Position numbers and translations under genes: made by a program
The notes under the pieces: generated by a model
Told to the model about the DNA's origin: nothing
Seen by the model: only the letters and a program-made list of their open reading frames with translations
Databases searched by the model: none
In this document: piece after piece, positions 46,720 to 58,440 of the stretch
Position numbering within the stretch: the first letter of the stretch is position 1
How the letters are laid out: every line of letters starts with the position of its first letter
From: Rhizoclosmatium globosum
Lineage: Eukaryota > Chytridiomycota > Chytridiomycetes > Chytridiales > Chytriomycetaceae
Assembly: GCA_002104985.1 (NCBI GenBank)
Contig: MCGO01000039.1
Coordinates: 248,001-312,000 of the forward strand
Length of the DNA: 64,000 bases
Direction: 5' to 3'

Positions 46720-47513
46720 CTACCTCCTCGAAGCCGGCCGATCAAAGTATACGCCCTCGCGCTTTTTAGCATCGGCCCAATCCTTCCAAGCTTGTTCTTC
46801 CATTTCACTCTTTCGATGAAACACACTCCGTGTCATGAAGAACATGCTGAAACACAACGCCCCCACAGTGTACATCCACGGCCTGAAGATCTTGAATTCA
46901 CCAGCAGGTTCTGTGTTTTGGAGATTATGTCAGCAGAAGTTGGTTGGGTAGGTATTGTCTAGTCTAACTCACGTGTTCCAGGATCCTGCACGCTCCAATC
47001 CCATTTCGCACTTCCATAAGCTCTTGTATCTGAGCTTTTGTTTGGTGACGGTGTATAGAACGATCCGAATTGGTCATACTCGCGTCGATACTTGTCATCT
47101 TTCAGGAGTTCATAGGCTTGTTGGATTGTGACATATTTCTGATTTGATTCTATTTTGGCTTCTTCGGGTAAGTCGATTGTGCGGTCAGGGTGGTGAGCAA
47201 ACGAGAGCTGGTTTGGAGCGGAGTTAGTTTCGATTACCAAATCAAATGCAGTTGTAGGGATTGATTGCACGAGTGATTATAGACAAAGAGATCATCTTCC
47301 TGTTGTTGAAAGACAAGGAGGGGCTGAGGAGGAAGAGTGGCATACCTCATAGTACTTTGTCTTGATTTCTTTCGATGTAGCGTTCTTTTGAACACCTAAT
47401 AGTGCATATGGTGTTGCCTTGTGTTTCCATGGAAGTGGCGACGGAGAGAGGCTGCCACCGTAAAACCGTTTGGAGTGGTGGAGCAGGAACAGCGATCGTT
47501 TCGGGACAAACAT
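46720..47513 (-). CDS. Mitochondrial-type J-domain protein with C-terminal membrane segment
   Basis: N-terminus MFVPKRSLFLLHHSKRFYGG is Arg/Lys-rich and fits a mitochondrial presequence. J domain in two exons: PYALLGVQKNATSKEIKTKYYEV, then SFAHHPDRT with the Hsp70-stimulating HPD, and QQAYELLKDDKYRREYDQF. Then a linker and a last exon with WMYTVGALCFSMFF (one membrane segment) and ending DRPASRR. Likely a J-protein co-chaperone of mitochondrial Hsp70 at the inner membrane. The C-terminal architecture resembles small DNAJC-type proteins; exact orthology not assigned. Confidence 0.78.
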
Positions 47514-47563
47514 CGAAACGCAAGGGACGAAAGGAATTCCCCCAACTGTGTTTTAAGCGTTAT

Positions 47564-49109
47564 TTATTTCTTAATTATTCTTAAATTGAGCAGAATTACA
47601 AGTAATCCAGCAGTCGTTCCCATCGGCAACAAAATCAGCACAGCTCGGTGAAATGAAGAACAATACCCAACGAAGCTAAAATATTCAACAACGGTAATTG
47701 GAATGTCCTCCAATATTCTACCTGCTTTTTGCAGCGACGGGAACTTTCCATTCTTCCTTGAAACTCTGTACATTTTAACACTGTGATAAGGGATACGTCC
47801 CGCAACAATTGAGTTTCTCCAAGTTGCGACCGAAGTACCCTCGTTGTTCTCCCACAAGTCTTTCGTTTCCAGCAGATACGTTTCGGACTCTCTCACATCT
47901 TTTTCAGACACAGCAAAGATTGCCATATCAATGCTGACTTCCACGGTCTTATGCCCGCCATTCATTACAAGCAAAACACGGTCTCCGTCCACAAGTTCGC
48001 CAACCCAAACAAAAACATTCCGATACTTGATCCTCAGGATGGCGCTCCTTCCAAGAGGATCTTGATTAATGGCAATAACACGCTTGTTACCAATTATTTC
48101 TAATGTCTTTCTAGTGGTTTTTGTGAGGTCGTGACCAAGAAGGAGGGGGGACTTCAGTGCAGCCCATACACTGAAATGAGTTCGATATTCTTCTTGTGTC
48201 ATACGTCCATTACCAACTTCCAGCATATCCATATCGTTAAATCCGCCCGGAGCTGCATATTTATGAAGATTTTCGTTCTGGTTGATGATTGAAAGGATGG
48301 ATTTCCAGGAATCTCTGTCGATAAAATGGGAAGAAGGTATGAGAAACATGATGGCCCATCATCAATGATGGGCTCAGTCAAAACTCAACTGAATATCAAG
48401 AGTAGTTCTCCAGCTGTTTCCAAGCTCTTTCCCAAACTCCCACACATTAACTTCGCCCCATGAGCAGAGCGCATAGTTAATTGGTCGCCCTGTAGCGTTT
48501 AACGCGTCTCGTAAAGCACCGTAACGCGATTTGGTTGCAGTCTTGTCACCACGCCCTTCATGCATACAGTTATCGTATTTAAAGTAATCAATCTTCCATT
48601 CAGAGTATTTACGGGCGTCTTGAAGTTCGTGGTTTAAGCCTCCAGGTCTGCCTTCACATGTTTGGGTACCAGCTGATGAGTAAAGACCAAATTTTAGTCC
48701 CTTTGAATGCACTATTCGCAAGGAGAGTTAGTGTTTACTTTGGATAGATAACTTTGACAAATGTACCATAATCGGACAGTGCTTTAATTCCTGATGGGAA
48801 AGCCTTGAAATCCTCAATGATGTTTCCATCAGAGTCACGAGAAGCTTGCCAGCAATCATCTACATTTACATATACGTATCCGAGCTTTGAAAGGCCTGGG
48901 AAGATTGTGTCATGTAAACCTGGGTCAGTTCCAAAAATCTTACCTGTGGAGACTAGAGCGTCAGCCTGCTTTCGAATAAGCTTTTCGTTGATGCGACAGC
49001 GGAATCTGTTCCAACTATTCCATCCCATCGCGGGTGTAAGGCCAACTCCATTGTTAAGGGAGGTTGCTGGCGGGATTGACAGGAACAGGAAAATGAATTC
49101 GGTTAACAT
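47564..49109 (-). CDS. GH27 alpha-galactosidase, copy 1 of tandem array
   Basis: Signal peptide ([17 protein letters not shown]), then [43 protein letters not shown], nucleophile motif [14 protein letters not shown], acid/base region WRTTLDIQ, and [14 protein letters not shown] with QDPLGR. All catalytic residues expected for GH27 are present (the Gly before the acid/base Asp is Leu here). At least four introns. After the beta domain, a C-terminal hydrophobic segment ([18 protein letters not shown]) and a short basic tail suggest type I membrane anchoring. Cleaves terminal alpha-galactose from galactomannan, raffinose-type sugars or glycoconjugates. Confidence 0.88.
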
Positions 49110-49221
49110 TTCATTTCACATTACTTTTTGAGACTATTCAATTTGATACAATTGAGTCGCAACGATGCTATATTATTTTGAAGTGTTTAAGACCCTTACG
49201 TCTAACAAATGCTCAAATTTA

Positions 49222-50710
49222 TTATGTCAGCTGGACATATCCTTGTCGTCTACTTCTCACCCAACTCATTCCAATTGCAAACGTCAACACAACAGCAAGC
49301 GGAATAAAGCTTAGGCCAGCATCTGATAAATTCAACAAATCGTTATCCAACGATGAAGTACTCAGCGGAGGAAAGTCTCCTTTTCGTTTTGTCACTCGCA
49401 ACATTCTTGAACCATGAGGTGGGATGGACGTCAATCGAATAGTACCTGCAAAGAGGCCAAGATCCTTCTTCTGCCACAAGTCTCGAATCTGAACAACAGC
49501 AGTGATAGGAATGTTCGAGCCAAGTATTCCGATCCCAATGTCCAGACTGACTGGCTTGTCATTGTTGTTCACAACCATCAGCAAACGTTCACCATTTGCC
49601 AATTCGCCCACCCAAACAAATATATTTTGCAAAACAGCTCTTAGGTATGCGCTCTTTCCAAGCGGATCTTGATTTATGGCTGTCACTTCCTCGTTGCCAA
49701 TAATATCCATAGTTGTCCGAGTCAATTTCGTGATGTCATGGCTCAGGAAGAGTGGCGACTTGAGAGCAGCCCAGATGCTAAAGTGTGCACGATATTCTTC
49801 ATCCGTCATACCACCGTTTCCAACTTGCAGCATGTCCATGTCGTTAAATCCTCCAGGTGCAGCATACTTCGCGAGATTCACGTTTTGCGACATTATCTCA
49901 ACCACGCTTTCCCAAGAGTCACTGCAGTTCATATTAAGATCAAACCAAACAAACATGATCAAGACCAAATACCGTATTCCATCAGTTGTCCTCCATGAGT
50001 TTCCCAGATCGGCCCCAAACTCCCATATTCCATTCTCTCCATTTGAGGAAATTGCATAATTAATTCGTTTGTTTGTGGCATTGAGTGCATCGCGTAGAGC
50101 TCCGTATCGCTGCAAGGAATCAGACTTGTCACTGACGCCTTCAACATTACAGTTGTTGTATTTCACGAAATCAACATTCCACTTTGCATAAGACTGAGCG
50201 TCTTGATTTTCATAGTATAGGCCACCAAGTTTACCATTGCACGTTTGAGTGCTCGCTGAAGATGTGAGACCCAACTTGAGGCCTTTCGAGTTCACTGGGT
50301 AATAAGTGATAGATCAGAATATGTATATTCGTTATCCTTGCACGCTTACGATATTCTGCTAGCACTGTAATTCCTGATGGAAATAACGTTGTGTCCTCCA
50401 AAATGAAGCCTTTGGTGTCGCGCTTAGCCTGCCAACAACCGCCGATATCCAAGTAAACATAGCCCAAATCTGCAAGACCTATTTCGATAGAACACTTTGG
50501 TTAGTGACGAAGGGGTAACACGCACGTTGACTCACCTGAGGACACCAGAGAATCAGCCACTTCTCTAACAATCTGTTCAGTCACAGAACAGCCTAAGTTT
50601 TTCGCACTCCATCCCATAGCAGGAGTAAGGCCAACTCCGTTTCGAAGCGCAACGATTGGTGTTGCGAGGACAACGATCAATCCAAGCATTTTTGTGAGAA
50701 CAAATTTCAT
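49222..50710 (-). CDS. GH27 alpha-galactosidase-like protein with altered active site (copy 2)
   Basis: Same architecture as its neighbours: signal peptide (start at 50710, MKFVLTKMLGLIVVLA), GH27 barrel, beta domain and C-terminal membrane segment (IPLAVVLTFAIGMSWV) with a short basic tail. Differences sit in the active site: MGWSAKN for MGWNSWN, GGCW for DDCW, KYNNC for KYDNC (nucleophile position, codon 50155-50157), TTDGI for TTGDI (acid/base position), and SSNGE for CSWGE. The frame is open throughout and the beta domain is well conserved, so this is not simple decay. Probably catalytically inactive and kept for sugar binding, regulation or another role. Confidence 0.82.
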
Positions 50711-50878
50711 TGGCCAACACATTCCACTTCTTTTGGGCCATTGGAAGACTCCCCCGTACTATCTCTCGATTGGTCCAAGATATTTCCGAAGCCAATGGAG
50801 AAAGCCAAATATTGGCTGTACAACGATTTTATTACTTCTCTAAATTTACTAAACAGAGAAAGGAAAGGAAAAAATGAT

Positions 50879-51560
50879 TTAGAACATGGCAATAACAGCC
50901 AATGCAACCATAGCAGAAGCGACTGCGGTCTTGGCAGAGGAGTAAAGTCCAGCTGGAGTAGAGCCAGCGACGTAAGTAGCAGCTGGTCTGTTGTCCTTGA
51001 GAGTCAAGTCAATGCATCCAAAGAAACCCTCAACAGTCTCGTTCTTGGAGGCGTCACCAGTGAAGATGGAAACTTGGACAGTGACCTTAGCTCCATCCTT
51101 GGCTCCTGGGACCTTGGAAAAGTCGACAGCACGGGAGAAGTTACCGTTAGGGTAGGAAGAGTTGGCACCAAGGAGATCAATGAAGTTAACATTGAAGTCA
51201 CTGGCCTTGGGGTCGACATCAGAGACGACAGCGGAAAGTGAACCATATCCTCCATCGTGGCCGAACTTGCCTGTAATGTTACCACCAACTATAAAAGCGA
51301 AAGATTTAAGTTTAAGGGTGGAATTGGAAAGGTGATCATACCAATTGGGAAGTCAACACGGTCTCCAAGAGGACGTCCACCACAAGGGAAGGTCAACTCC
51401 GGAACTCCAGAGTAGTTGACACGGGCTGGTGGGGTGTACACCTGGCATGAAGATGTTCAGACAGATAACCTTGGTAACACCATTGAGACGCAGCACTTAC
51501 GCGGAAGTGGGCAGCAACAGAGGAAACCAAGACAGCAACGAGGAGGGTGATGGCTTGCAT
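50879..51560 (-). CDS. BIM1/X325-like copper-binding, GPI-anchor-type secreted protein
   Basis: Three exons: 51560-51501, 51441-51342 and 51298-50879. Signal peptide MQAITLLVAVLVSSVAA would leave His as residue 1 of the mature protein (HFRVYTPP), the copper-ligand position used by LPMO-like BIM1/X325 proteins. Further motifs: LTFPCGGRP (conserved Cys), GKFGHDGGYG with a candidate second His, and VEGFFGCIDLTL with the paired Cys. The C-terminus has a Ser/Thr stretch and a hydrophobic tail (AVASAMVALAVIAMF) fitting a GPI signal. The family binds copper and has been linked to copper acquisition, not clearly to polysaccharide cleavage. It lies inside the GH27 array on the same strand. Confidence 0.75.
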
Positions 51561-51721
51561 TGTTGAGGAGGGCAGTTTTGAGATGTTTTTGCGATGGGTG
51601 TGTGAAAACTGCAAAAATCCCTCGTCGCAAAAACCACGCAATCCTCCGAGAAAATTTTTTTTCCTTTTGATTAAAAACTCGAGGAACTCAGAACGAATCA
51701 GAACAAGCCGATTTTATGAGA

Positions 51722-53333
51722 TCATTCCGCTTTCATCAGCATCCGTTCTTCTTCGTCGTCCTCCAAAACTATCATTTCAGTGTCACGAGTGTTAAAGTAA
51801 ATGACACTGGCTTTGAAGAAAACGAAAGTCCGGTTGAGAAGAGGCAATAGCAATGCAAAGATAACAACAGAAAGAACAGAAGACCAGCAGAAACTACGAG
51901 AAACTTCCGAGACATAAATCAGTTCTTTGCCATGTGATACCAAAGGATGAAGCTGTGGGAAGTCCCCGCCCTTTCTCTGAAGCTAAAATGAAGTAAGTTT
52001 TGTGCAACTTGGAGTGACCGAAAGCCTACTCACTCTCAAAATGCGAACACCGTGAGCTGGAATATTACGCATTGGTACTACATTCGAAAACAATCCAATG
52101 TCTTCATGCAACCATAAATCCCTTACATATACTTCCCACGAAGCACTCAGTAAACGCTCTTCTTTCGTGGATACCAAAGACGAGAGTGATACTTGAGCGT
52201 TGACAGGATTCTCTCTAGCATTGACAACCATCAACAGGCGATCTCCATTCGACAACTCGCCAACCCAGAGATAAACATTTTCGACGCGCGCTCTGAAAAA
52301 CGCAGCCTTTCCAAGGGAGTCTTGGTTAATATCAATGATCTCCTTGTTTCCGATGACATCAAACGTGTTTTGTCCCATAGTGCGGATATCATGTCCGAGA
52401 AGCAGAGGAGACTTGAGTGCAGCCCATACGGTAAAGTGTGTGCGGTACTCCTCGTCAGTCATGTGCCCATTGCCAACCTCAAGCATGTCCATGTCGTTGA
52501 ATCCACCTGGACCAGCATATTTTGACAAATCCAAGTTTTTGTTGATAATATCGATGACGCTTTCCCATTTGTCTCTGTTGAATGAGCCGTTAGACCATTT
52601 CGTAAATGGCAAATCAATAATGCTTACTCAATGTCACCAGTCGTTCTCCAAGAATTACCCAAGTCGGCACCAAATTCCCAAATCTTCTGTTCGCCCCATT
52701 GACAAAGTGCATAATTGATATGTCTCCCTGTAGCATTCAGGGCGTCACGAAGAGCCCCATATCGTCGAATGTTACCAGCCCTGTCACTCAAACCATCGTT
52801 GAAGCAGTTGTCGTACTTGAAATAATCAATTTCCCATTCTGCATAACGCTGGGCGTCCTGCTGTTCGTAATACAGACCACCTGGGCGTCTCTGGCACGTC
52901 ATTGTGCCAGCAGAAGAATAAAGACCGAATTTGAGGCCCTTGGAATGTACTTTAATTGTAGTTAGATGGAATATCCGTGTAATGATAGGCATACTGTAAT
53001 CAGAGAGCGCTTTGATTCCAGACGGGAAGGTGGACGGGTCTTCATGAATAAAACCCTTCTCGTCGCGAGTCAGTTGCCAACAATCATCCACGTTAATGTG
53101 GTTGTAGCCAAGGTCGGCAAGGCCTGTGGGACACCAGTCAGCCTGGATGAGATGGAGAGTAAGTGGGAGAGAGTACCGGAAGCCACCAGGGCATCAGCGT
53201 GTTCTTTGATGAGATCTTCGTTGACGTCACAGGCAAACTTGTTCCAACTATTCCATCCCATAGCGGGAGTACGTCCGACTCCGTTGTTGAGAGCGAAGAC
53301 TGGGGCAAAGAGGCACAGACCAAGCACAAGCAT
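51722..53333 (-). CDS. GH27 alpha-galactosidase, copy 3
   Basis: Signal peptide [14 protein letters not shown] (ATG 53333), then [38 protein letters not shown], nucleophile motif [14 protein letters not shown], acid/base [22 protein letters not shown]. All catalytic residues intact. The last exon (from about 51982) supplies KGGDFPQL, the same junction seen in the other copies, then a membrane segment ([17 protein letters not shown]) and an acidic tail [13 protein letters not shown], longer than in its paralogues. Only 56 bp separates its start from the stop of copy 4, so promoters are very short. Confidence 0.88.
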
Positions 53334-53389
53334 CTTTGTGAACAAGAGTTTTATTCAAAAACAAACAAACATTGAAATTTAAGGTAAAT

Positions 53390-54963
53390 TTAAGGTAAGG
53401 GCTGGTATTGCTGGCGTCTCTTATATTCCAAATGAACAAGGGCAGCTCCAACAGCTACAACAACAAGAATGGCACTGAGAAGCCACAGAATGGATAATGA
53501 TTCTCCAACAATTTTGATTGGAGTGTCGTAGAACGCTGGCGGGTTTTCCAGTGAGGGAAAATCCCCATCTTTACGAGCGAGCTAAACGCCAGAATCAGAA
53601 TCACCAGATCCGCAAATTCGATAGCTCACCTTCAGCATTCGAACTCCATGAGGTGGTATGGCGTCAAGTCGAAGCTTGCCCTTAAATACCCCAACGGACT
53701 TCTTTGTCCACAAATCTTTCGCTTTGACCTTCCATTTGAAGCTGCTGATAGCATCTTTGTCGCTAATCGTGAATGCACGCATCAAAATGTCAACGCTAAT
53801 CTCATGGTCGGCCGTATTTACAACAAGGAGAACGCGCTCCCCTTTTGTCAACTCTCCAACCCAAACGAACACATTCTCCAAAACAGCTCTTAGGAATGCA
53901 CTCTTTCCCAGCGGATCTTGATTGATGGCGATCACGTCTTTGTTTCCAATAATTTCCATCGTTGCCTGAGTCATTTTGGTAATGTCGTGTCCAAGAAGTA
54001 GTGGGGACTTGAGCGCAGCCCACACGCTAAAGTGAGTTCGATATTCAATATCTGACATGTGCCCATTTCCGACTTCCAACATGTCCATGTCGTTGAATCC
54101 GCCCGGAGCTGCGTATTTAGCCAGGTTCAAGTTCTTGGATATAATGTCGAAAACACTGCTCCAAGAATCACTGTAAAAGAATCATATGAGCCTCTGAGAC
54201 GTATGCCAAATTTGAAGCTGTCAGAGAAACAAACCTGATATCACCGGTCGTCCTCCAAGAGTTTCCCAGGTCAGCCCCAAATTCCCAGACATTGTTATCG
54301 CCCCAAGAACACAGCGCGTAATTGATTGGTCGGCCCGTAGCATTTAGTGCGTCCCGTAAGGCACCGTATCGTCGAATAGTACCAGGCTTGTCCCCAAGTC
54401 CTTCACTATTGCAGTTGTCGTACTTGAAGTAGTCAATCTTCCAGTTTGCATAAGACTCGGCATCCTGCTTTTCGAAACGGAGTCCTCCTGGTCTTCCAGC
54501 ACATGTTTTTGTTCCAGCTGAAGAATAAAGTCCAAATTTAAGGCCCTTGGAATGAACTGTCAAAGTGTAATGAATAGTCTGAAACGAAAAGCGTCTGTCA
54601 CAATAAATACCGTAATCGGAAAGAGCTGCAATTCCAGAGGGGAAGGCAACTGGGTCTTCGTGAATATATCCGTTTTCGTCGCGTGTGAGTTGCCAACAGT
54701 CATCAATGTTCACATAGACGTAGCCCAGCTTAGCCAGACCTGGTGAATGCATGTACTTTAATGAATTATAAACAGAAGGTGGCATTTCGAGTACCGGAAG
54801 TGACAAGGTCGTCCGCATGTTCCTTGATGATCTCTTCAGTGATGTTACATCCGAATCTGTTCCAACTGTTCCATCCCATTGCAGGAGTACGGCCAACTCC
54901 ATTGTTCAGGGCAGTTGTTTGGGAAGCTGCCAGGAGGAGCGCAGTGAAAGCCAAAAGCGGCAT
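53390..54963 (-). CDS. GH27 alpha-galactosidase, copy 4
   Basis: Signal peptide [17 protein letters not shown] from the ATG at 54963; an upstream in-frame ATG at 55005 gives a worse signal peptide. Motifs: [80 protein letters not shown]. Catalytic set intact. The last exon adds KDGDFPSL and one transmembrane segment ([15 protein letters not shown]), then a basic tail ending YQPLP, i.e. a type I membrane topology with the catalytic part outside the cell or in the lumen. Confidence 0.88.
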
Positions 54964-55042
54964 TACGATTGTGGTTTGGGTGGAAATTTGAAACCCTTCT
55001 TTCATTCCTTCCGTCCCGTAACTAACCCCGTGTGATTGACAT

Positions 55043-58000
55043 TTATTGTTGGAATAATCTGCCTACAAAGCCAGGTGTTCCTTTCGGTAATTCTCCAACC
55101 CCTTTTTGTTTTAGAAGCCCATCTCGAGCCTGATAAAACGCGGCAATATCGCCCTCAATTCCTTTACTATCCAGAACAGACTTCAGAGGTTTCAATTGCG
55201 GTGTTTGAGAGCGTGATATACTTCCGAGCTGAAGGGGAAGTGAGGGGGATGGCGTGATTCGGTCTAAACTGCTTAAACTCCTTTTTGGCAGCTCTTTGGG
55301 AGGCGGTTTTGGTGGAGTATTCCAAGCCTGGGAAGTAGTATGGCCTGATGACAGTATCGAAGAAGTTCGGAGCGTTGAGGTTTCTAGTTGGGGTTGAATT
55401 GTAGCTTGCGAACTTCGAGGTGTGCTTGGCCCCTCACTGAGAAACAAGGTTGATGTACTAGAGAATGGACTACTGTTAGATATATATGCAAGATGAGGTT
55501 TGTTGGCAGAGTTTGCATTGAATGATGTTGCTGGAGAAGGACGGTCGACTAATAGGTAAGGTGGTATTGAGCGTGAAAGAGTTGTGACTGGTTGTGTTGC
55601 CATGAGTAGTTGATTGGCCGACTCTTCAGCTGTATTGGTTGAAGCATTTATATCTCGATCGCAATCTTCCTTTGAAGCTTTTGGGCTCGTTTGATATACA
55701 TTCTCGTACCATTGCTCGAAAGCTCTGGAGAGTCTGATACGAGCCTGCTCCAATAAATGCTGCATGTGTTCGATTTCAATTTTCAGGTCCTTAAGATTCT
55801 GATACGCCTGTTTGTATGCCGCAACTTTGTCTGTTATACTACTTCGTAATTCCTGCTTCATTTGGATTGTCGCAGCATCTCCATCATCGGGCTGTCCCAA
55901 AGTGTCCTTGATATGCTCTGTTGGAATGAAGTGTCAGAGAATGACCGCCGTTTTCATCGCAAAACTTAACTGATACTTAATCGAAGCTCGTTGGCCACCT
56001 CTCCCATTTTTTTAGCTTCTGCATACTTAGTTTTAAGTTGCAGTTTCTGATCTTCAATCCAGTTTGTTCCTGGATAGTCTTTTTTAAAGACCTCAAATAG
56101 TTTTGCTTTATCCAGTGATAGGTGGGGTATAGATGCTGCGAGGTTCGGCTTAGGAGCAGTCATAGTGGGGGCTTTGGTTAATGATGTTGAAGCCGCCATA
56201 AAGGAATTGGATTGGCTTGGCATTGAAGGTTGAGATTGTGGTATAACTTTGATTTCTTTGGAATCGAGTAAGGTAGTTTCCCCTAGCTTCATTTTGTACT
56301 TGTTTATCATACCAATAAGGACATCTTTGTCGAGTTTAATATTATAGTTATGGAGGTAGTTTTAATACTTACTGATTTCGTTGTCCCTATGAGCGATTAA
56401 CGTCTGGAGCTTCATAATTTCACGGTTTGACAAAGACGATGTCTCCGAAGAAGTGACGGCTTTTGCTGCAGTCGTTGGTGCAGATTCAACGATAGGGCTG
56501 CATTTGAGAACATAGTCCTGAATCAGAAATTTCAGCATTGTTAAAATACTTCACTCAACTACCTTCAATATTCGGAACGCTTCATGTATTTTTCGCGCGT
56601 CACTGAAGATCAGAGAAGCATCAACTGAAGAATCTGCAATGTAATCGTCCACTGCCTGCTTCACTCTGTAAAGAATCGATACTCAACTGCATGAAATCGT
56701 TTCAAACAAGCTCACTTTTCTTTTTCGTAATCAGGTAGCTCAGAATTGGAATCCCCAGTCTCGCCTCTAGCAATCGCAAGTTCCGCCTTCAGCCGCACAA
56801 TCTCCCTCTTCAATCTCGCAATCACTAACTTCGGATCCACTTCCTCGTTCAATTTCGCAATGTTCGAAATCAGTGCGACTCGTTGAGCGAAACGGCATGT
56901 GCTGATTGATTCCTCGATTAATTCATCTTCGGGCGCGACAGTTGCAATCATAGTTGTCATACAGTTTCCTCCAAGCGAGTCTCGTAGGATACTTGTCATC
57001 ATGGAGTTACGGTAGGGAATGTGGGATCGCTTCCCAAGAGATTTTTCATGGAGGGCGACAATCACTTGTTCGAGGTAGTGTAAGGATAAGTTAATGTAAG
57101 AAGCTTCTTTGAACAAATTTCCAGTGATTCCCGTGCGTGAGGTTCGCTCAGAACTGAATGTAATTGGGTGAGTGGGGGGTATGAAGGAAAAAAGGAGAAA
57201 AAAGTGTGCAGACGAACCCAGCTAAATCTACCAAATGTAGCTTGCTCCTCCACATTCTATCTTCTCCGTCTTTTTTACCCATGATGTTTATGATGAATAG
57301 ACAGTGACTACGGGAAGAGGCGGGGTTGGAAGGTGTCTCGGCAATCATTCGATTTGTGTCTCCAACAAATAGCAGGTTGAGCGCTTCTTCTTCATTCACG
57401 GCCATAACAGTTGATAAGTTTTGTACATGAATCATTTGGTTCTCATCCTCCTGTAAACGGACTTTCCTGTTCATTTTGGTTTACGCACGTCTAATTGAAG
57501 CGAAAGCTTACGGCAAGTCTTCAAGTTTTTTGGCGTCTCGAGTGTTATCCAGCAAATCATATCCGTTTTCGTTGTATATTTCGAGATACGATATTCCAAT
57601 TTCGTAATGAACTCCAGATCGATTTTTAGCTTCCTTGAATATATATTGCAGCGTGCGAGGGATCAGACCACGGTCCGCATATCGCTCTGCTCCTCCCGTT
57701 ATAGTAAACGTTTTTCCAGAACCAGTCTATCGAATAGTGTCACCATTCGGAACAACCGCTCCACCTCAAACAGACCTGTCCATAAGCGAATATAGTTCCA
57801 TTATATCCATCCATAGCACTGTCAAGTATGTTAATCAAAATATCTGGAGCTTTCAAACCCACTCACTTGAGAATAACATCCCTCGCGACATGGTCAAACA
57901 CTTCCTCCTGAGACGTACTCTGATCAAAAACCCGATTAAATCGATAATCATAATTTTCCTTCTGGTTATTAATGAGCCCTTGTTCCGCGTCTTTCGGCAA

Positions 58001-58282
58001 ACGGAACGCAATCTTTGGAAGTTCCTCGTCATCACCAGGGGAGCAAATGTATCGACCAGGTGTCAAATGAAGTTTTGTATCGTTCTTTCGAGGGGGTCTG
58101 ACTCGGACAAAGATTTTGATTGAAGAGGACTTTGATTTGATGGGTTGTGGGGATGTATCTGCTTCTGTGGTTGCATCTTCGTGGTCGTCTTGGTCTTCCT
58201 TGTCGTCTTCTTCTTCGGAGTCACTGTTTTCTCCATATTCGTCTTCGCGGTCTAGCCGGTCCTGGATGGTGTGTCGCTTCAT
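55043..58282 (-). CDS. Kinesin-9 family motor (KIF6/KIF9 type)
   Basis: Starts [17 protein letters not shown] with an acidic N-terminal extension, then the motor: [30 protein letters not shown] (P-loop), [12 protein letters not shown] (switch I), VDLAGSERTS (switch II). [18 protein letters not shown] and [20 protein letters not shown] are typical of kinesin-9. The C-terminal half has the family block [12 protein letters not shown] with [10 protein letters not shown], then a coiled coil and a low-complexity tail ending GFVGRLFQQ. Kinesin-9 members act in the axoneme or flagellar transport, so this supports a flagellated life stage. At least eight introns; frame intact in the motor exons. Confidence 0.85.
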
Positions 58283-58440
58283 GTTATTCCCAAGAGTTTT
58301 CTTTCAAAACTTGGTGACAATCCCATTCCACCTTCAACCTGAAAGTGACCCACCAAAAGAGCATTGGTAAATGCATTAATAGGTATTCCAATGAAAGTTT
58401 GATTCATTCATTTTTCGATGACCGCGATTTATTTCCCACC

